From Bdellovibrionales bacterium (GTDB taxonomy: Bacteria > Bdellovibrionota > UBA1018 > CAIMNF01): a stretch of DNA of 38,098 nt. The position numbers were made by a program, and so were the translations under genes. This document shows positions 27,726 through 37,571 of the stretch, one piece after another (positions within the stretch are counted from its first letter, which is position 1; each line of letters opens with the position of its first letter). The stretch covers positions 1 through 38,098 of the forward strand of contig CANHQK010000002.1 in NCBI GenBank assembly GCA_947462765.1, given 5' to 3'. The notes below the pieces were generated by a model that did not search any database, was not told the origin of the DNA, and saw only the letters and a list, made by a program, of their open reading frames with translations.

Positions 27726-27809
27726 TGGTGCCTAGGACTGGATTCGAACCAGCACGCTTTTGGCGCTCGCCCCTGAAACGAGTGCGTCTACCAATTCCGC
27801 CACCTAGGC
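27726..27809 (-). tRNA. tRNA-Leu (anticodon CAG)
   Basis: On the minus strand a 7-bp acceptor (GCCTAGG / CCTAGGC), a Leu-type GGTGGCGGAATTGGTAGACG D-arm region, anticodon loop TTCAGGG in a CTCGT/GCGAG stem, a short variable arm, the T-arm GGTTCGAATCC and an encoded CCA end. The anticodon CAG reads CUG. Confidence 0.93.
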
Positions 27810-27857
27810 ACAGTGACTCAAATAAATGAATACACTCAGGGTGATTTGATCAGGAAG

Positions 27858-27933
27858 TGGTGGGTAGGGACGGAATCGAACCGCCGACACATGCCTTTTC
27901 AGGGCATTGCTCTACCGACTGAGCTACCTACCC
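27858..27933 (-). tRNA. tRNA-Phe (anticodon GAA)
   Basis: On the minus strand a 76-nt cloverleaf with acceptor GGGTAGG / CCTACCC, D-loop TAGCTCAGTCGGTAGAGC, anticodon stem ATGCC/GGCAT with loop CTGAAAA (anticodon GAA), T-arm GGTTCGATTCC and an encoded CCA. It lies 48 bp upstream of tRNA-Leu, so the two are probably co-transcribed. Confidence 0.94.
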
Positions 27934-27967
27934 AATGCCGGATTCCGGATCAAAACGGAACCTTAGA

Positions 27968-27994
27968 GTTATGCCAGTTCTGTTGAATAGGCAA
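27968..27994 (-). promoter_or_regulatory. Weak candidate promoter for the tRNA pair
   Basis: On the minus strand TTGCCT (27994-27989) and CATAAC (27973-27968) are 4 of 6 matches each to sigma-70 boxes, with a short 15-bp spacer. It is placed about 35 nt upstream of tRNA-Phe. Confidence 0.22.
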
Positions 27995-28002
27995 GGGTCG
28001 AA

Positions 28003-28296
28003 TCATTCGGTGGATGAATTTTTGAGAGGATGCATCCTTCCGACCCGGCGCAAGAGGGGGGATCGAACTGTGGAGCTGAGACTGTCATCCCGAGCACCAG
28101 TGCCCAGGGAAGCGCCCTCCTTGGCCTCGACAAAGGGGTCAAGGGACTCCGGGATCTCGATGACAGGCTTCTTGAACAGATTCTCCTCGTTCAGTTCCTC
28201 GCTCCCGGGAATGGGAGCAGCCGACGACCAGGAAGTGCTCAGTCCGAGCAGGAGGGCAATGATCCGGCTGAAGCGGTCAAAACGTTTGGATTTCAT
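28003..28296 (-). CDS. Small exported protein of unknown function
   Basis: 97 residues. It starts at an ATG (28296) preceded on the minus strand by GTGGAG about 6 nt away. A basic n-region (MKSKRFDRFSR) and hydrophobic core (IIALLLGLSTSWSSA) form a signal peptide, probably cleaved after SSA. The mature part (about 70 residues) is acidic near its start and then basic, with no domain recognised. Divergent from groES; the 263-bp gap between them holds the groESL promoter and two dyads. Confidence 0.65.
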   Translation of the reverse strand: MKSKRFDRFSRIIALLLGLSTSWSSAAPIPGSEELNEENLFKKPVIEIPESLDPFVEAKEGASLGTGARDDSLSSTVRSPLLRRVGRMHPLKNSSTE

Positions 28297-28412
28297 GATT
28301 CACTCCACTTTCCTTGTTTTGGATTCGTTGACTCTTTCGGTAGGAAATTGGGAAATCTTGACCTGTTTCGGGCAAAAACTTCCATAATGCATGAAGTTGC
28401 GAGGGTCTGAAC

Positions 28413-28427
28413 TTTGACACCGTCAAA
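28413..28427. promoter_or_regulatory. Dyad TTTGAC-ACC-GTCAAA upstream of groES
   Basis: A perfect 6+3+6 inverted repeat about 48 bp upstream of the groES -35 box. It looks like an operator half-site pair. The regulator is unknown and no CIRCE element is present nearby. Confidence 0.4.
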
Positions 28428-28467
28428 AATCCAGCCAGAAAAGGCATCTTTCTGACTTTTTTTGGGG

Positions 28468-28481
28468 TTGTCGGTTGACAA
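28468..28481. promoter_or_regulatory. Dyad TTGTC-GGTT-GACAA overlapping the groES -35 box
   Basis: Five-bp arms with a 4-bp centre; the right arm lies within and just past the TTGACA at 28475-28480. A repressor bound here would occlude the promoter. It is short, so chance is possible. Confidence 0.3.
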
Positions 28482-28504
28482 TCAGGGGGGCGAAACCATC
28501 TAAT
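28475..28504 (+). promoter_or_regulatory. groESL sigma-70-type promoter
   Basis: TTGACA at 28475-28480 is a perfect -35 box and TCTAAT at 28499-28504 matches the -10 box at 5 of 6, with an 18-bp spacer. The predicted start is about 45-50 nt before the groES ATG. It does not resemble the sigma-32 consensus. Confidence 0.7.
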
Positions 28505-28559
28505 CCTGCAGAATCGAAACTTTTGGTTTAACCCAATGAAACCTGAGGAGGTCAATGCC

Positions 28560-28847
28560 ATGCAAGTACGTCCGCTGCACGATCGTGTGCTCGTTAAGAG
28601 ATTCATCGAAGAAGAGAAGTCCAAAGGCGGGATCATCATTCCCGACACTGCAAAAGAGAAGCCAATCCAAGGCGAGATCATCGCCGTTGGAACCGGTCGC
28701 GTGACCGATGACGGGAAAGTCCGTCCCCTCGAAGTCAAAAAAGGCGACAAGGTCCTGTTCGGGAAGTACTCCGGAACCGAGATCAAAATCGAAGGCGAAG
28801 AATTCCTGATGATGCGCGAGGAAGACATCCTCGGAATCATCCAATAA
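28560..28847 (+). CDS. groES: Co-chaperonin GroES
   Basis: 95 residues, the normal length. [14 protein letters not shown] is the classic N terminus, and the mobile loop (about 17-35) includes GGIIIP that docks on GroEL. The C-terminal half has [19 protein letters not shown] and [15 protein letters not shown]. GroES caps the GroEL cavity during ATP-driven folding. The ATG at 28560 has GAGGAGG at 28545-28551 (8-nt spacing); the in-frame ATG at 28536 lies upstream of this SD and is rejected. groEL follows 25 bp later. Confidence 0.98.
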   Translation: MQVRPLHDRVLVKRFIEEEKSKGGIIIPDTAKEKPIQGEIIAVGTGRVTDDGKVRPLEVKKGDKVLFGKYSGTEIKIEGEEFLMMREEDILGIIQ

Positions 28848-28863
28848 ACATCCCCCAACATAG

Positions 28864-30507
<1,644 letters not shown>

Positions 30508-30541
30508 TTCGCGCGGAAGCGCACATCACCCAGTAACAGAT

Positions 30542-30585
30542 AAAAAAACCGCCCGGGACCGATGGTTCCGGGCGGTTCTGTTTTA
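30542..30585. terminator. Bidirectional intrinsic terminator after groEL
   Basis: A 14-bp stem (30547-30560 with 30564-30577, one G-U pair, loop GAT) rich in G/C, flanked by a run of seven A on the left and a T-rich TTTTA on the right. It can stop groESL on the plus strand and, through the A-run, the convergent gene at 30597 on the minus strand. Confidence 0.9.
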
Positions 30586-30596
30586 TGGACTTGATT

Positions 30597-31703
30597 TCAT
30601 TCCGTCATCTGAAGGTACTGGTTGCGGCCGCCGAGGTAGATGAGTCCCCAGGTGTAGCGGTCGGCGATCCGGATCATTTTCGGGCCGAGAGTCGCAGCGA
30701 GTTCGTTCCCTTCCAAGCAGGCATTGAGGAGTAGATTCGGAACCTGGTTCATCAGCGCCCGATCGAGTACCCGTTTCGGGTAAAACCTGACCACACTGAA
30801 TCCGGTGTCGTAAGGGACCAGCCGCTTACCGAGGCTTTCTTTCTCCTGGTCTGATGCTTCTCCCTCTTTAGGTTTCGAAAAAGCGTCGTAGATCGGTCTT
30901 TTTACGAGTGCATTGGTGAGGTAGTCCGTGGTCGTGCGGGTCGCAAAATCCCTGACGGGACCTACATCTGAAACCACCACGCGTTTGATGATCGGACTGG
31001 TGACCAGGATGCTCAAATTATTGGCCAGGAGATCGGAATACATGAGCTTCCGCTTCTCCGGATCGGTCAGCAAATGATTGCCGGAGAGCTCCTGGGTGAC
31101 GATCCCGGCAGCTGCGACCGTGTTCGATGAAACCAGATTGTCGAGCAGGAATGTTTTTCCGGTGCGACTCTTCGACATGATTTCGAGACAGTTCACAGCG
31201 ACTCCGCGGTCGAGCCGGGGATTCTTCTCGCGCTGGATTTTCAGACCGGGGCGGTCCTTTTCGATTTTTTTCAATAGCGCTTCGCTCTCGCCGGGTGCGA
31301 GGTCCCAACCGCTTTTTGAATCAAAACGGAGCGATTTGGAGTTCGGGTCAAAGCTGACTTTTCCGGATTCCTTGATGATCCGGACGCCATCGCTATCGGG
31401 AGTTTTCAGGCTCAAGAATCCGTTTTTTCCTTCGATGACTTGGTCGCCTTTCAGGAAATGGATCTCATCAAGAGTGTCAATGTAGTAGGAATAGGCCTTT
31501 CCCGACTCGATTTCAGCAAGGATCCGTCGATCCAGGCCCTTCAAGTCCGCCGTGACCGGGCTCAGGTCCAGAGTGAGGGGAGTCTCATCGGTGAGGTTTT
31601 TCTCCAGGATGGAGCGGAAGTCGCATTCCGCTGTCACGGGCCCCGGTGCGGAGACCAGCAGGAGGGCGGCGATCATCTTGCGAGTCCTTCCTGAGCACAA
31701 CAA
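30597..31703 (-). CDS. Secreted protein of unknown function
   Basis: 368 residues from a TTG at 31703 that has GAGGAG 8 nt upstream and gives a basic n-region (GRTRK) before the hydrophobic core (MIAALLLVSAPGPVTA). The ATG at 31676 also has an SD-like AGGAAGG and is a real alternative. The mature protein begins AECDFRSILEKNL and contains a mostly soluble mix of helices and strands with three Cys. No family recognised. It lies 12 nt after the hslO stop, so it is probably translationally linked to hslO. No catalytic motif seen. Confidence 0.7.
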   Translation of the reverse strand: MLCSGRTRKMIAALLLVSAPGPVTAECDFRSILEKNLTDETPLTLDLSPVTADLKGLDRRILAEIESGKAYSYYIDTLDEIHFLKGDQVIEGKNGFLSLKTPDSDGVRIIKESGKVSFDPNSKSLRFDSKSGWDLAPGESEALLKKIEKDRPGLKIQREKNPRLDRGVAVNCLEIMSKSRTGKTFLLDNLVSSNTVAAAGIVTQELSGNHLLTDPEKRKLMYSDLLANNLSILVTSPIIKRVVVSDVGPVRDFATRTTTDYLTNALVKRPIYDAFSKPKEGEASDQEKESLGKRLVPYDTGFSVVRFYPKRVLDRALMNQVPNLLLNACLEGNELAATLGPKMIRIADRYTWGLIYLGGRNQYLQMTE

Positions 31704-31715
31704 AAGTATTTCTCC

Positions 31716-32600
31716 TCACATCATATCGCGCACGAGTTCCGCCAGCATGGTCGGACTGAATACGTAGGTTTCGGAGCAAAAGTCGCAGTCGATTTCGAAG
31801 TCTTTGTTTTCATCGAGCATGGAGCGTAATTCATCGGAACCGATCAGCATGAGCGAGCGCTTGACCCTCTCGAGACTGCAGGGGCACTTGAGCGAGAGGG
31901 TTTGTTCCTCGAGCAGTTGGAAAGATTGGTTTTCAAGCAGGTAGGAGAGTAGCAGGGTGGGCGTGCTCCGGATTTCCGAGTTTGAATCGAAATGATGGAG
32001 TTTTTTCAGATGTTCTTCGATCAGGCTGATGTCAGCGTCGGTCGCCCCGGGCATAGCCTGGATCAGAAAGCCCTCAGCGACGCTGACCCGGTCATTCTCC
32101 ATGAACACCTCGATTCCGACCGCTGAGTTGACTTGTTCCGATTGGAGCCAGTAGAAGGTGAGGTCTTTAGCCAGGTGTCCGGTCAGGAGTGGCACCGTGC
32201 CGATATAGGGCTGTGCATCGTCGTGTTTGGTCCTGAGGACAGAAAGAAGTCCGATTCCCCAGGGGCCCACGTTCCGCGCGAGCTGGATGTCTGCAGGGGC
32301 CCGCTCCAGTACGTAGCCGCGCACCTCGCCTGTGGCGTTCGCATCGATGATGGTTTGGTGTGACCAACCTGAGGATTGGATGTTCAGGTTCACCTTTTCG
32401 CCCGACTTGCAGTAGGAAGAGAGAATCAGTCCAGCGACCAGAGCCTCTGCCAGGGCCTTACGTCCAGATGGGGAAAGTTGGTGGCGGTCGGCCAAAAGAT
32501 TCGAGATCTCGGTTGCGCTGACGGCTACAGCGCGAATCGTCCCCGTACCGGAAAGGCATTTGACCCACTTGTCGGAGGCGGATTTGAATTCGATGGACAT
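31716..32600 (-). CDS. hslO: Hsp33 redox-regulated chaperone
   Basis: 294 residues. The C-terminal redox switch has the four zinc-binding Cys in the family pattern C-x-C ... C-x2-C: Cys239 and Cys241 in KCPCSLERV, and Cys272 and Cys275 in DCDFCSETY. The N-terminal domain has the expected GEVRGYV and the IGTVPLLTGHLAKDLTFYW block. Hsp33 is a cytosolic holdase activated by oxidation and heat. The ATG at 32600 has AGGAG 9 nt upstream. It lies 12 nt after an outer-membrane-protein gene and just before a secreted-protein gene, an unusual pairing for a cytosolic chaperone. Confidence 0.96.
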   Translation of the reverse strand: MSIEFKSASDKWVKCLSGTGTIRAVAVSATEISNLLADRHQLSPSGRKALAEALVAGLILSSYCKSGEKVNLNIQSSGWSHQTIIDANATGEVRGYVLERAPADIQLARNVGPWGIGLLSVLRTKHDDAQPYIGTVPLLTGHLAKDLTFYWLQSEQVNSAVGIEVFMENDRVSVAEGFLIQAMPGATDADISLIEEHLKKLHHFDSNSEIRSTPTLLLSYLLENQSFQLLEEQTLSLKCPCSLERVKRSLMLIGSDELRSMLDENKDFEIDCDFCSETYVFSPTMLAELVRDMM

Positions 32601-32612
32601 GGGCGGATGCTC

Positions 32613-33293
32613 CTAGAAGGTGAGTCCGGTGTGGACAGTGAACGAGGCGAACGCGCCGCCCAAGGATTGAACGGTGCCTTTTGAGTCCCTTTTCGAGGAG
32701 TCGAACATGTTGTGATACATGAGTTTGGCTCCGAAAAATACGCGGTTACTGATCATCAGATCGATACCGGTGCCCAGCTGCATGCCGAACAGCAGTCCAC
32801 TCACAGTCGCCGAATCAGGCAAAGTGAACGAAGGGTTGAAGAATCCGAGGCCTACGGACGCGAAAGGCACGAGCTGATCGAAATACATCAAGTTGGCCCG
32901 AAGGCCTGCTGCAAGGTTCCAGGCCGAAAATGAACCGCTCGAATGCGAGTGATAGGCAAAATGGGACTGGAAGGAGAAGAGGTCGCTCACCCCGTAGGTG
33001 TAATTGATTTCCGGACCAATGGCGTTTTCGTAAGAGCTGGCCAGATTGCCGAGCAAAAAGAATTGCCCCACGCCAATCGAGAGGTTGTGGGTATTGGGAG
33101 CGAACGGCCCTTTGCCGTAATCGAGCTGGGGGTCGCGTTTCTTTTTCTCTGGGAGATCCCGTGAGGATCTTGAGTAGGTGAGGGAGTCTCGGGAGAACCG
33201 GGTTTCCGCCAGAGATTCTTGAGAAACCGAACACACTCCGATCGTGCTTGAAATGAACAACAGGATGACTCTTAAGCCCGCGTCAACGCGCAT
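32613..33293 (-). CDS. Predicted outer-membrane beta-barrel protein
   Basis: The ATG at 33293 is chosen because it gives a signal peptide (MRVDAGLRVILLFISSTIG); the frame extends to a TTG at 33335. No strong SD precedes either. After a basic, charged linker (about 30-60) the protein has alternating strands with aromatic residues (LSIGVGQFFLLGNLASSYEN, FGAKLMYHNMF) and ends in HTGLTF, a C-terminal Phe as in Bam substrates. It resembles small OmpW/OmpX-size barrels in layout only. First gene of the OMP-hslO-secreted protein operon. Confidence 0.75.
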   Translation of the reverse strand: MRVDAGLRVILLFISSTIGVCSVSQESLAETRFSRDSLTYSRSSRDLPEKKKRDPQLDYGKGPFAPNTHNLSIGVGQFFLLGNLASSYENAIGPEINYTYGVSDLFSFQSHFAYHSHSSGSFSAWNLAAGLRANLMYFDQLVPFASVGLGFFNPSFTLPDSATVSGLLFGMQLGTGIDLMISNRVFFGAKLMYHNMFDSSKRDSKGTVQSLGGAFASFTVHTGLTF

Positions 33294-33373
33294 GATTAGA
33301 GTGTATTCGGTGTCTCGAAAGAAGCAAAGCCTCAATCCGGAATCTCAGCAAAACCCGGTACTTCGGCTGAATT

Positions 33374-33404
33374 TGATTCGAATCAGACCGTCAGGGAGCT
33401 GACG
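33374..33404. terminator. Two adjacent dyads downstream of the PhaR-like gene, possible terminator
   Basis: TGATTCGAATCA at 33374-33385 is a perfect palindrome and CGTCAG-GGAG-CTGACG at 33389-33404 is a 6-bp hairpin with a 4-nt loop. They lie 17-48 bp after the PhaR-like stop. Neither has a T-run, so termination is doubtful. Confidence 0.3.
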
Positions 33405-33421
33405 ATTACTGGTTCATCCGA

Positions 33422-33949
33422 TCACTGATTCATCAGTGGTGCGTTATTGACGTTCGCAGAAGCATTGGCAGCGGCTTCGGCTTCGATCGAAGCGAGTTCG
33501 CCCTTAAGCTTCTCTGCGATGAAACCGGAGAAGGAGCCATCGCCAGAACGGATGATGGTCTTCAGCAGGTTCACAGAAGGCTGGGTCTTGGCTTTACGCT
33601 CAGATTCATACAGCAGCTGGGTCAGGGTCGCTGCAGTGATGTCGTTTTTGGTTTTGTTGTCGATTACGCGGATTTCTTCGCCGGCGCGGATCATTTTCGC
33701 GATCTCATCGAGAGTCACGTAGCTGGACTCATGAGTGTCGTACAGTTTGCGGTTCTGGTAGCGCTTGATTACTTTTGCTTCTTTCATACTGCCCCCTACC
33801 TCTTGAATTCCGAGGTTGTTAGCTGACGTTATTGTTACCACTTCGACCGGGGATGCCTGCTCCAGAAAAGCCTCAGTTACCCCTGCTTTTCCCGGGAGAT
33901 CGGTCTTTCCAACGTTGAAGTGGGCTATCGGTATCACGCTTTTTGACAT
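33422..33949 (-). CDS. PhaR-N-type DNA-binding protein (PHA/PHB regulator domain)
   Basis: The segment VIKRYQNRKLYDTHESSYVT and the following LDEIAKMIRAGEEIRVIDNK then TKNDITAATLTQLLYE match the PhaR N-terminal DNA-binding domain (PF07879). In polyhydroxyalkanoate producers this domain is in a repressor of phasin genes. The C-terminal part (about 60 residues) is Ala/Asn-rich. Two starts are plausible: ATG at 33949 (AGAGG, 9-nt spacing) gives a 54-residue extension, and ATG at 33787 (AGGGGG, about 4 nt) starts just before the domain. No PHA genes are in the window, so the target is unknown. Confidence 0.8.
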   Translation of the reverse strand: MSKSVIPIAHFNVGKTDLPGKAGVTEAFLEQASPVEVVTITSANNLGIQEVGGSMKEAKVIKRYQNRKLYDTHESSYVTLDEIAKMIRAGEEIRVIDNKTKNDITAATLTQLLYESERKAKTQPSVNLLKTIIRSGDGSFSGFIAEKLKGELASIEAEAAANASANVNNAPLMNQ

Positions 33950-33974
33950 GGCGCAACACCTCTTTGCAAGTTTT

Positions 33975-34003
33975 TAGGTATCAACAGGGGGCGATAAAGT
34001 CAA
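33975..34003 (-). promoter_or_regulatory. Candidate sigma-70 promoter of the PhaR-like gene
   Basis: On the minus strand TTGACT (34003-33998) is a 5 of 6 -35 match. TACCTA (33980-33975) is a weak -10 match, though preceded by TGA (extended -10-like), with a 17-bp spacer. It lies just upstream of the 33949 start. Confidence 0.35.
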
Positions 34004-34086
34004 GCCTCCGCGCCCCGGCGGGCTAGACCTCTGGGCTTCAGTTTTCACGGGTTTCTGACGAAAAGGGGAATAAGGGAGGCCTACTG

Positions 34087-35844
34087 ATGCAGGTCTACAC
34101 GGTCAGGATTACGGAATCACTGAGGAAAATCAAAAGCGCCCCTTGGGTGCTTTCTGGGCTTCTCCTTTGTGCTTCGTGCGCAACCTCGGGTTCCAAGCAC
34201 GGTACGGCACAGTATGACGCGCATGGCAAGATTCAGGCCCTGGCCCAGGCGGATTGGGAGCGGGGCGGAAAAGCCGACGGCGCAGAGTATCACTTCCTCC
34301 TCGGGCAGGCTTATGCCCAGGATGGCAAGGTGGACCGCGCGATCGAGGAATACCGTGCGGCGCTGATTCATGATCCGGAGTCCGCGTTGATTCATGCCAA
34401 ACTTGCCGCGGAGTATCTCAAAAAAGGTTCGGTCTCATTCGCAATAGAGGAGTGTGAGAGGTCACTGAAAATCGATCCGCGCTCCGTGGATGTCAGGTTG
34501 ATGCTCGGGGGAATTCATGCATTGAATCATGACCTCGAGCGGGCCTTGGTCGAATATGAGAAAGTTCTGAAATACGACCCGCTCAATGATGAAGCCGCAG
34601 TGTTTAAAACACAGGTTCTTGCCGAGCAAGAACGGTTCAAGGAATCCCTCGCTTTCATTCGCGCCTTCACTCGCAAAGTTCCAGACTCGGCCGCCGCATG
34701 GTTTTATGCGGGAAAACTCGAGCAGGTCGAGGGGCATTCTGAGGCGGCGCTTCGAGCCTACCGCAAAGCCTTGGAACTGCGCCCCGGCTTCAGTCAGGCA
34801 ACTCTCGCAATCGGACTGTTGTTCGAGACGCGCGGAGACAACCGGAAGGCGATCGAGGTTTACGAGTCCCAAATCGAGGAGCGTTTCGAATCGCAGGTGG
34901 CCGGAAGACTCGTCTCCCTCTATTTGCGTTCGAATCTTCCCGGTCCTGCATTGAAGCTCCTGCAGTCGATGGTGGTGGTCGATCCCGAGGATCTCAATGC
35001 CAGGCTGCGATTGGGTCTGCTGCACATGCAACGCGAGAACTGGTCGGAAGCCAAGGCTGTTTTGAGCGCTCTCGAGGCCAAGGTGCCCGACTCCGACAAG
35101 GTTCATTATTACCTCTCCGCCGTTCATGAACAGGAGGGGCGGCTCGAGGTGGCCATTCAGCATCTCGTCAAGGTTTCGGGTGAATCGAAGTTGTTCGAGG
35201 ATTCCCGTATCCATGCAGCAGGGCTCTGGCGCAGGATGGGTAAGCGGGATCGGGCTCATGAGGTGCTGGTCGAGGGGATGAAGCTCTCTCCGGAGAACCC
35301 CGGGCTCTATGTCGCCCAAGCAAGCATGTTCGAGGATGAAAAGCGCCTTCAGGATGCCGACCGCGCGCTCCAGGCCGGTTTGAAGCTCTTTCCGGATCAT
35401 GAGAAAATGAGGTATTTCCGCGGTGCTTTGCTGGAGAAACAGGGCAAGGTGGATGAGGCAGTGGTGGAAATGCAGCGGCTCCTGAAGATCAACGCCGATC
35501 ACGCGGATGCGCTCAATTTTGTTGCCTACACCTGGACCACCCAGGGTGTCCGCCTCAAGGATGCCGAACAAATGTTGAAGCGGGCGATCCGTCTCAAGCC
35601 CGACAATCCCTACATTCTAGATAGCCTCGGTTGGAACCAGTTCATGCTGGGAAAATCCAAGGATGCCTTGATCTATCTGGAAAAAGCGGCCTTGCTGAAA
35701 GGGGATGAGGAAACCATCCTCGAACACCTGGTCGAGGTCTATTCCCGCAATCAGATGCCGGAGCGTGCCCGTGCGTTGAAGGCGAGGATTGTCGACCTGC
35801 AGGCGCGAGCCGACCGTGCTCCCGCATCTGTTGAAGAAAAGTGA
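34087..35844 (+). CDS. TPR lipoprotein (about 12 repeats)
   Basis: 585 residues. ATG with AGGGAGG about 7 nt upstream. A signal peptide ends in a lipobox (L-C-A-S-C). The rest is tetratricopeptide repeats, for example EYHFLLGQAYAQDGKVDRAI, AAWFYAGKLEQVEGHSEAAL, VHYYLSAVHEQEGRLEVAIQ and LDSLGWNQFMLGKSKDALIY. TPR arrays bind peptides or scaffold complexes. It is followed 24 bp later by a LolB-like lipoprotein. A TPR lipoprotein next to a LolB-like one is a known pairing in delta-proteobacteria as I recall it. A role in outer-membrane lipoprotein handling is inference. Confidence 0.9.
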   Translation: MQVYTVRITESLRKIKSAPWVLSGLLLCASCATSGSKHGTAQYDAHGKIQALAQADWERGGKADGAEYHFLLGQAYAQDGKVDRAIEEYRAALIHDPESALIHAKLAAEYLKKGSVSFAIEECERSLKIDPRSVDVRLMLGGIHALNHDLERALVEYEKVLKYDPLNDEAAVFKTQVLAEQERFKESLAFIRAFTRKVPDSAAAWFYAGKLEQVEGHSEAALRAYRKALELRPGFSQATLAIGLLFETRGDNRKAIEVYESQIEERFESQVAGRLVSLYLRSNLPGPALKLLQSMVVVDPEDLNARLRLGLLHMQRENWSEAKAVLSALEAKVPDSDKVHYYLSAVHEQEGRLEVAIQHLVKVSGESKLFEDSRIHAAGLWRRMGKRDRAHEVLVEGMKLSPENPGLYVAQASMFEDEKRLQDADRALQAGLKLFPDHEKMRYFRGALLEKQGKVDEAVVEMQRLLKINADHADALNFVAYTWTTQGVRLKDAEQMLKRAIRLKPDNPYILDSLGWNQFMLGKSKDALIYLEKAALLKGDEETILEHLVEVYSRNQMPERARALKARIVDLQARADRAPASVEEK

Positions 35845-35868
35845 TCTTTCCTGCACACTTGCAGGACC

Positions 35869-36561
35869 ATGTTCTTTCGGATTTCCTCCAGACTCCTGTT
35901 ACCGGCATCACTCTTGATGGGTGCGTGCGCCGGCACCCCGCCGGTCTCCCTGGACCGGATCAGTGCGGACCAGGCCAAGGTCTGGCTCGGACGCTATTGC
36001 TCCGACCGGGGCGGTTCGCTCACCGGGCAGCTGGTGGTGAAGTCCGACTCGAGTGATTTCAGGGGGCAGTTTTTGGCCCAAGTGCGCTTTGAGCAGGGTG
36101 GGGCTTTCGTGTTGGAGGTCACCCATCTTCTCGGGGGGACCTGGGCCAGGCTCACCAGTGACTCGAAAACCTTCAATTTGGAATTCCCGTCGAAGCCGGG
36201 GCGGAACAGAACGGGGTTGACTCATTACCTCGGCCTCGAGGTCCCCCTGCTTTCCCGTTTGTTGCATGGGGATTTGCCTTGTCCGAGTGAAGCCCTTCGG
36301 GGCGAATTCCGTGTGTCGGGCCATGTCATCGAAGTGGATTCCGGGGATTGGGTCTGGACCTTCCTGAAGGGGGAGGCGCCCGGGGAGGTTCCGGTCCGCG
36401 TGATTCTGTCGCCTCGCGTTCAGTCGTCCGGAGCCGGAAAAGTCGAGCTGGAGATCGTTTCTTGGAACACGGAGGGGCGTTACGCCGAAAAAGTGGTGCT
36501 CCGGGGCCCTGAAGGCATGCTCAAGTGGATTTGGAAAAACCGCCAATCAGGGGTACAGTGA
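35869..36561 (+). CDS. LolB-like outer-membrane lipoprotein
   Basis: 230 residues. Lipoprotein signal peptide ([20 protein letters not shown], lipobox M-G-A-C). The mature part has the rough layout of the LolA/LolB fold: a half-barrel of strands such as [19 protein letters not shown], then [20 protein letters not shown], then a helix with [17 protein letters not shown], similar to LolB segments ending in LPxxLxxLLxGxLP. LolB inserts lipoproteins in the outer membrane. Sequence likeness is weak and by eye, so another LolA/LolB-fold lipoprotein is possible. It ends 8 bp before the oppD-type start. Confidence 0.5.
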   Translation: MFFRISSRLLLPASLLMGACAGTPPVSLDRISADQAKVWLGRYCSDRGGSLTGQLVVKSDSSDFRGQFLAQVRFEQGGAFVLEVTHLLGGTWARLTSDSKTFNLEFPSKPGRNRTGLTHYLGLEVPLLSRLLHGDLPCPSEALRGEFRVSGHVIEVDSGDWVWTFLKGEAPGEVPVRVILSPRVQSSGAGKVELEIVSWNTEGRYAEKVVLRGPEGMLKWIWKNRQSGVQ

Positions 36562-36569
36562 GGGTTCTA

Positions 36570-37571
36570 ATGAGTGACAGCAAGATTCTCGAAGTCAGGA
36601 ACCTCCAGACCTCGTTCACCACTGAACGTGGCGTGCTAAAAGCTGTGGACGATGTGAGTTTCGAACTGTCCGCAGGGAAGACTCTCGGAGTGGTGGGGGA
36701 ATCCGGTTGCGGTAAGTCGGTGACCTCACTCTCGATCATGCGCCTGATCCCGAATCCGCCCGGAAAAATCACGGGCGGAGAGATCCTGTACAAAGGCAGG
36801 GATCTGCTCCGTCTCAGTGCAGAGGAGATGCGGAAGATCCGGGGCAACGAGATTTCCATGATTTTCCAGGAACCGATGACATCCCTCAATCCGGTGTTCA
36901 CCATTGGAAACCAGTTGATGGAGGCCATTCTCCTGCATCAGGATCTGTCCAAGTCCGAAGCCTTGAACAAGGCAGTCGAGATGCTCCGTCTTGTGGGCAT
37001 CCCTGCCCCCGAGAAGCGCGTACGTGATTATCCTCATCAGCTTTCCGGCGGAATGCGCCAGCGCGTGATGATTGCGATGGCGCTCTCATGCAATCCAAAG
37101 ATTCTGATCGCCGATGAGCCGACCACGGCACTCGATGTGACCATTCAGGCGCAAATCCTCGACCTTCTTCGTGATCTTCAGCAAAAGACCGGACTCGCTC
37201 TTTTGCTCATCACCCACGATCTCGGAGTCGTGGCGGAAATGGCTCACGACGTCGTGGTCATGTATGCCGGTCGAGTGGTGGAGCGTGCACCGGTGAATGA
37301 GATTTTCAAGTCACCCAAGCACCCTTATACCCGCGGACTCTTGAACAGTATCCCCGTACTGAGCCGAGATCCGACCGGTAAAGTGAAGAAAAGCCGCCTG
37401 GAGCCGATACCCGGCATTGTTCCGAGCCTCTTCGATCTTCCCCGTGGATGCCGGTTCCAGGAGCGCTGTTCCCTGGTTTCAGACGAGTGCAGGACTTCCG
37501 AACCCGCACTGCGCGAACTCACGGGGATCCGTTCGGTCCGTTGTGTGAAGGCGGAGGAGGGTAACGCATGA
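36570..37571 (+). CDS. oppD: Oligopeptide/dipeptide ABC transporter ATPase, OppD/DppD type
   Basis: 333 residues. Walker A GESGCGKS (43-50), Q-loop Gln100, signature LSGGM (158-162), Walker B ILIADE (178-183) and H-loop His216. The C-terminal oligopeptide-transporter domain has the Cys-rich [15 protein letters not shown] motif (OppD/DppD type). Energises peptide import with a permease pair and binding protein, which are not in this window. ATG at 36570 has GAGGG 5 nt upstream; an in-frame start at 36525 inside the previous gene is rejected. The stop overlaps the next ATG (37568-37571). Confidence 0.95.
   Translation: MSDSKILEVRNLQTSFTTERGVLKAVDDVSFELSAGKTLGVVGESGCGKSVTSLSIMRLIPNPPGKITGGEILYKGRDLLRLSAEEMRKIRGNEISMIFQEPMTSLNPVFTIGNQLMEAILLHQDLSKSEALNKAVEMLRLVGIPAPEKRVRDYPHQLSGGMRQRVMIAMALSCNPKILIADEPTTALDVTIQAQILDLLRDLQQKTGLALLLITHDLGVVAEMAHDVVVMYAGRVVERAPVNEIFKSPKHPYTRGLLNSIPVLSRDPTGKVKKSRLEPIPGIVPSLFDLPRGCRFQERCSLVSDECRTSEPALRELTGIRSVRCVKAEEGNA

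Noticed and set aside
27726-27933. tRNA genes as an integration site of a mobile element
   Set aside because: No integrase, no direct repeat of a tRNA 3' end and no foreign-looking genes were seen next to them.
34057-34083. TTCAGTTT...TGACGAAA as a sigma-28 promoter for the TPR lipoprotein
   Set aside because: The -10 matches only 5 of 8 and the -35 only 6 of 8, so it is not better than chance in this region.
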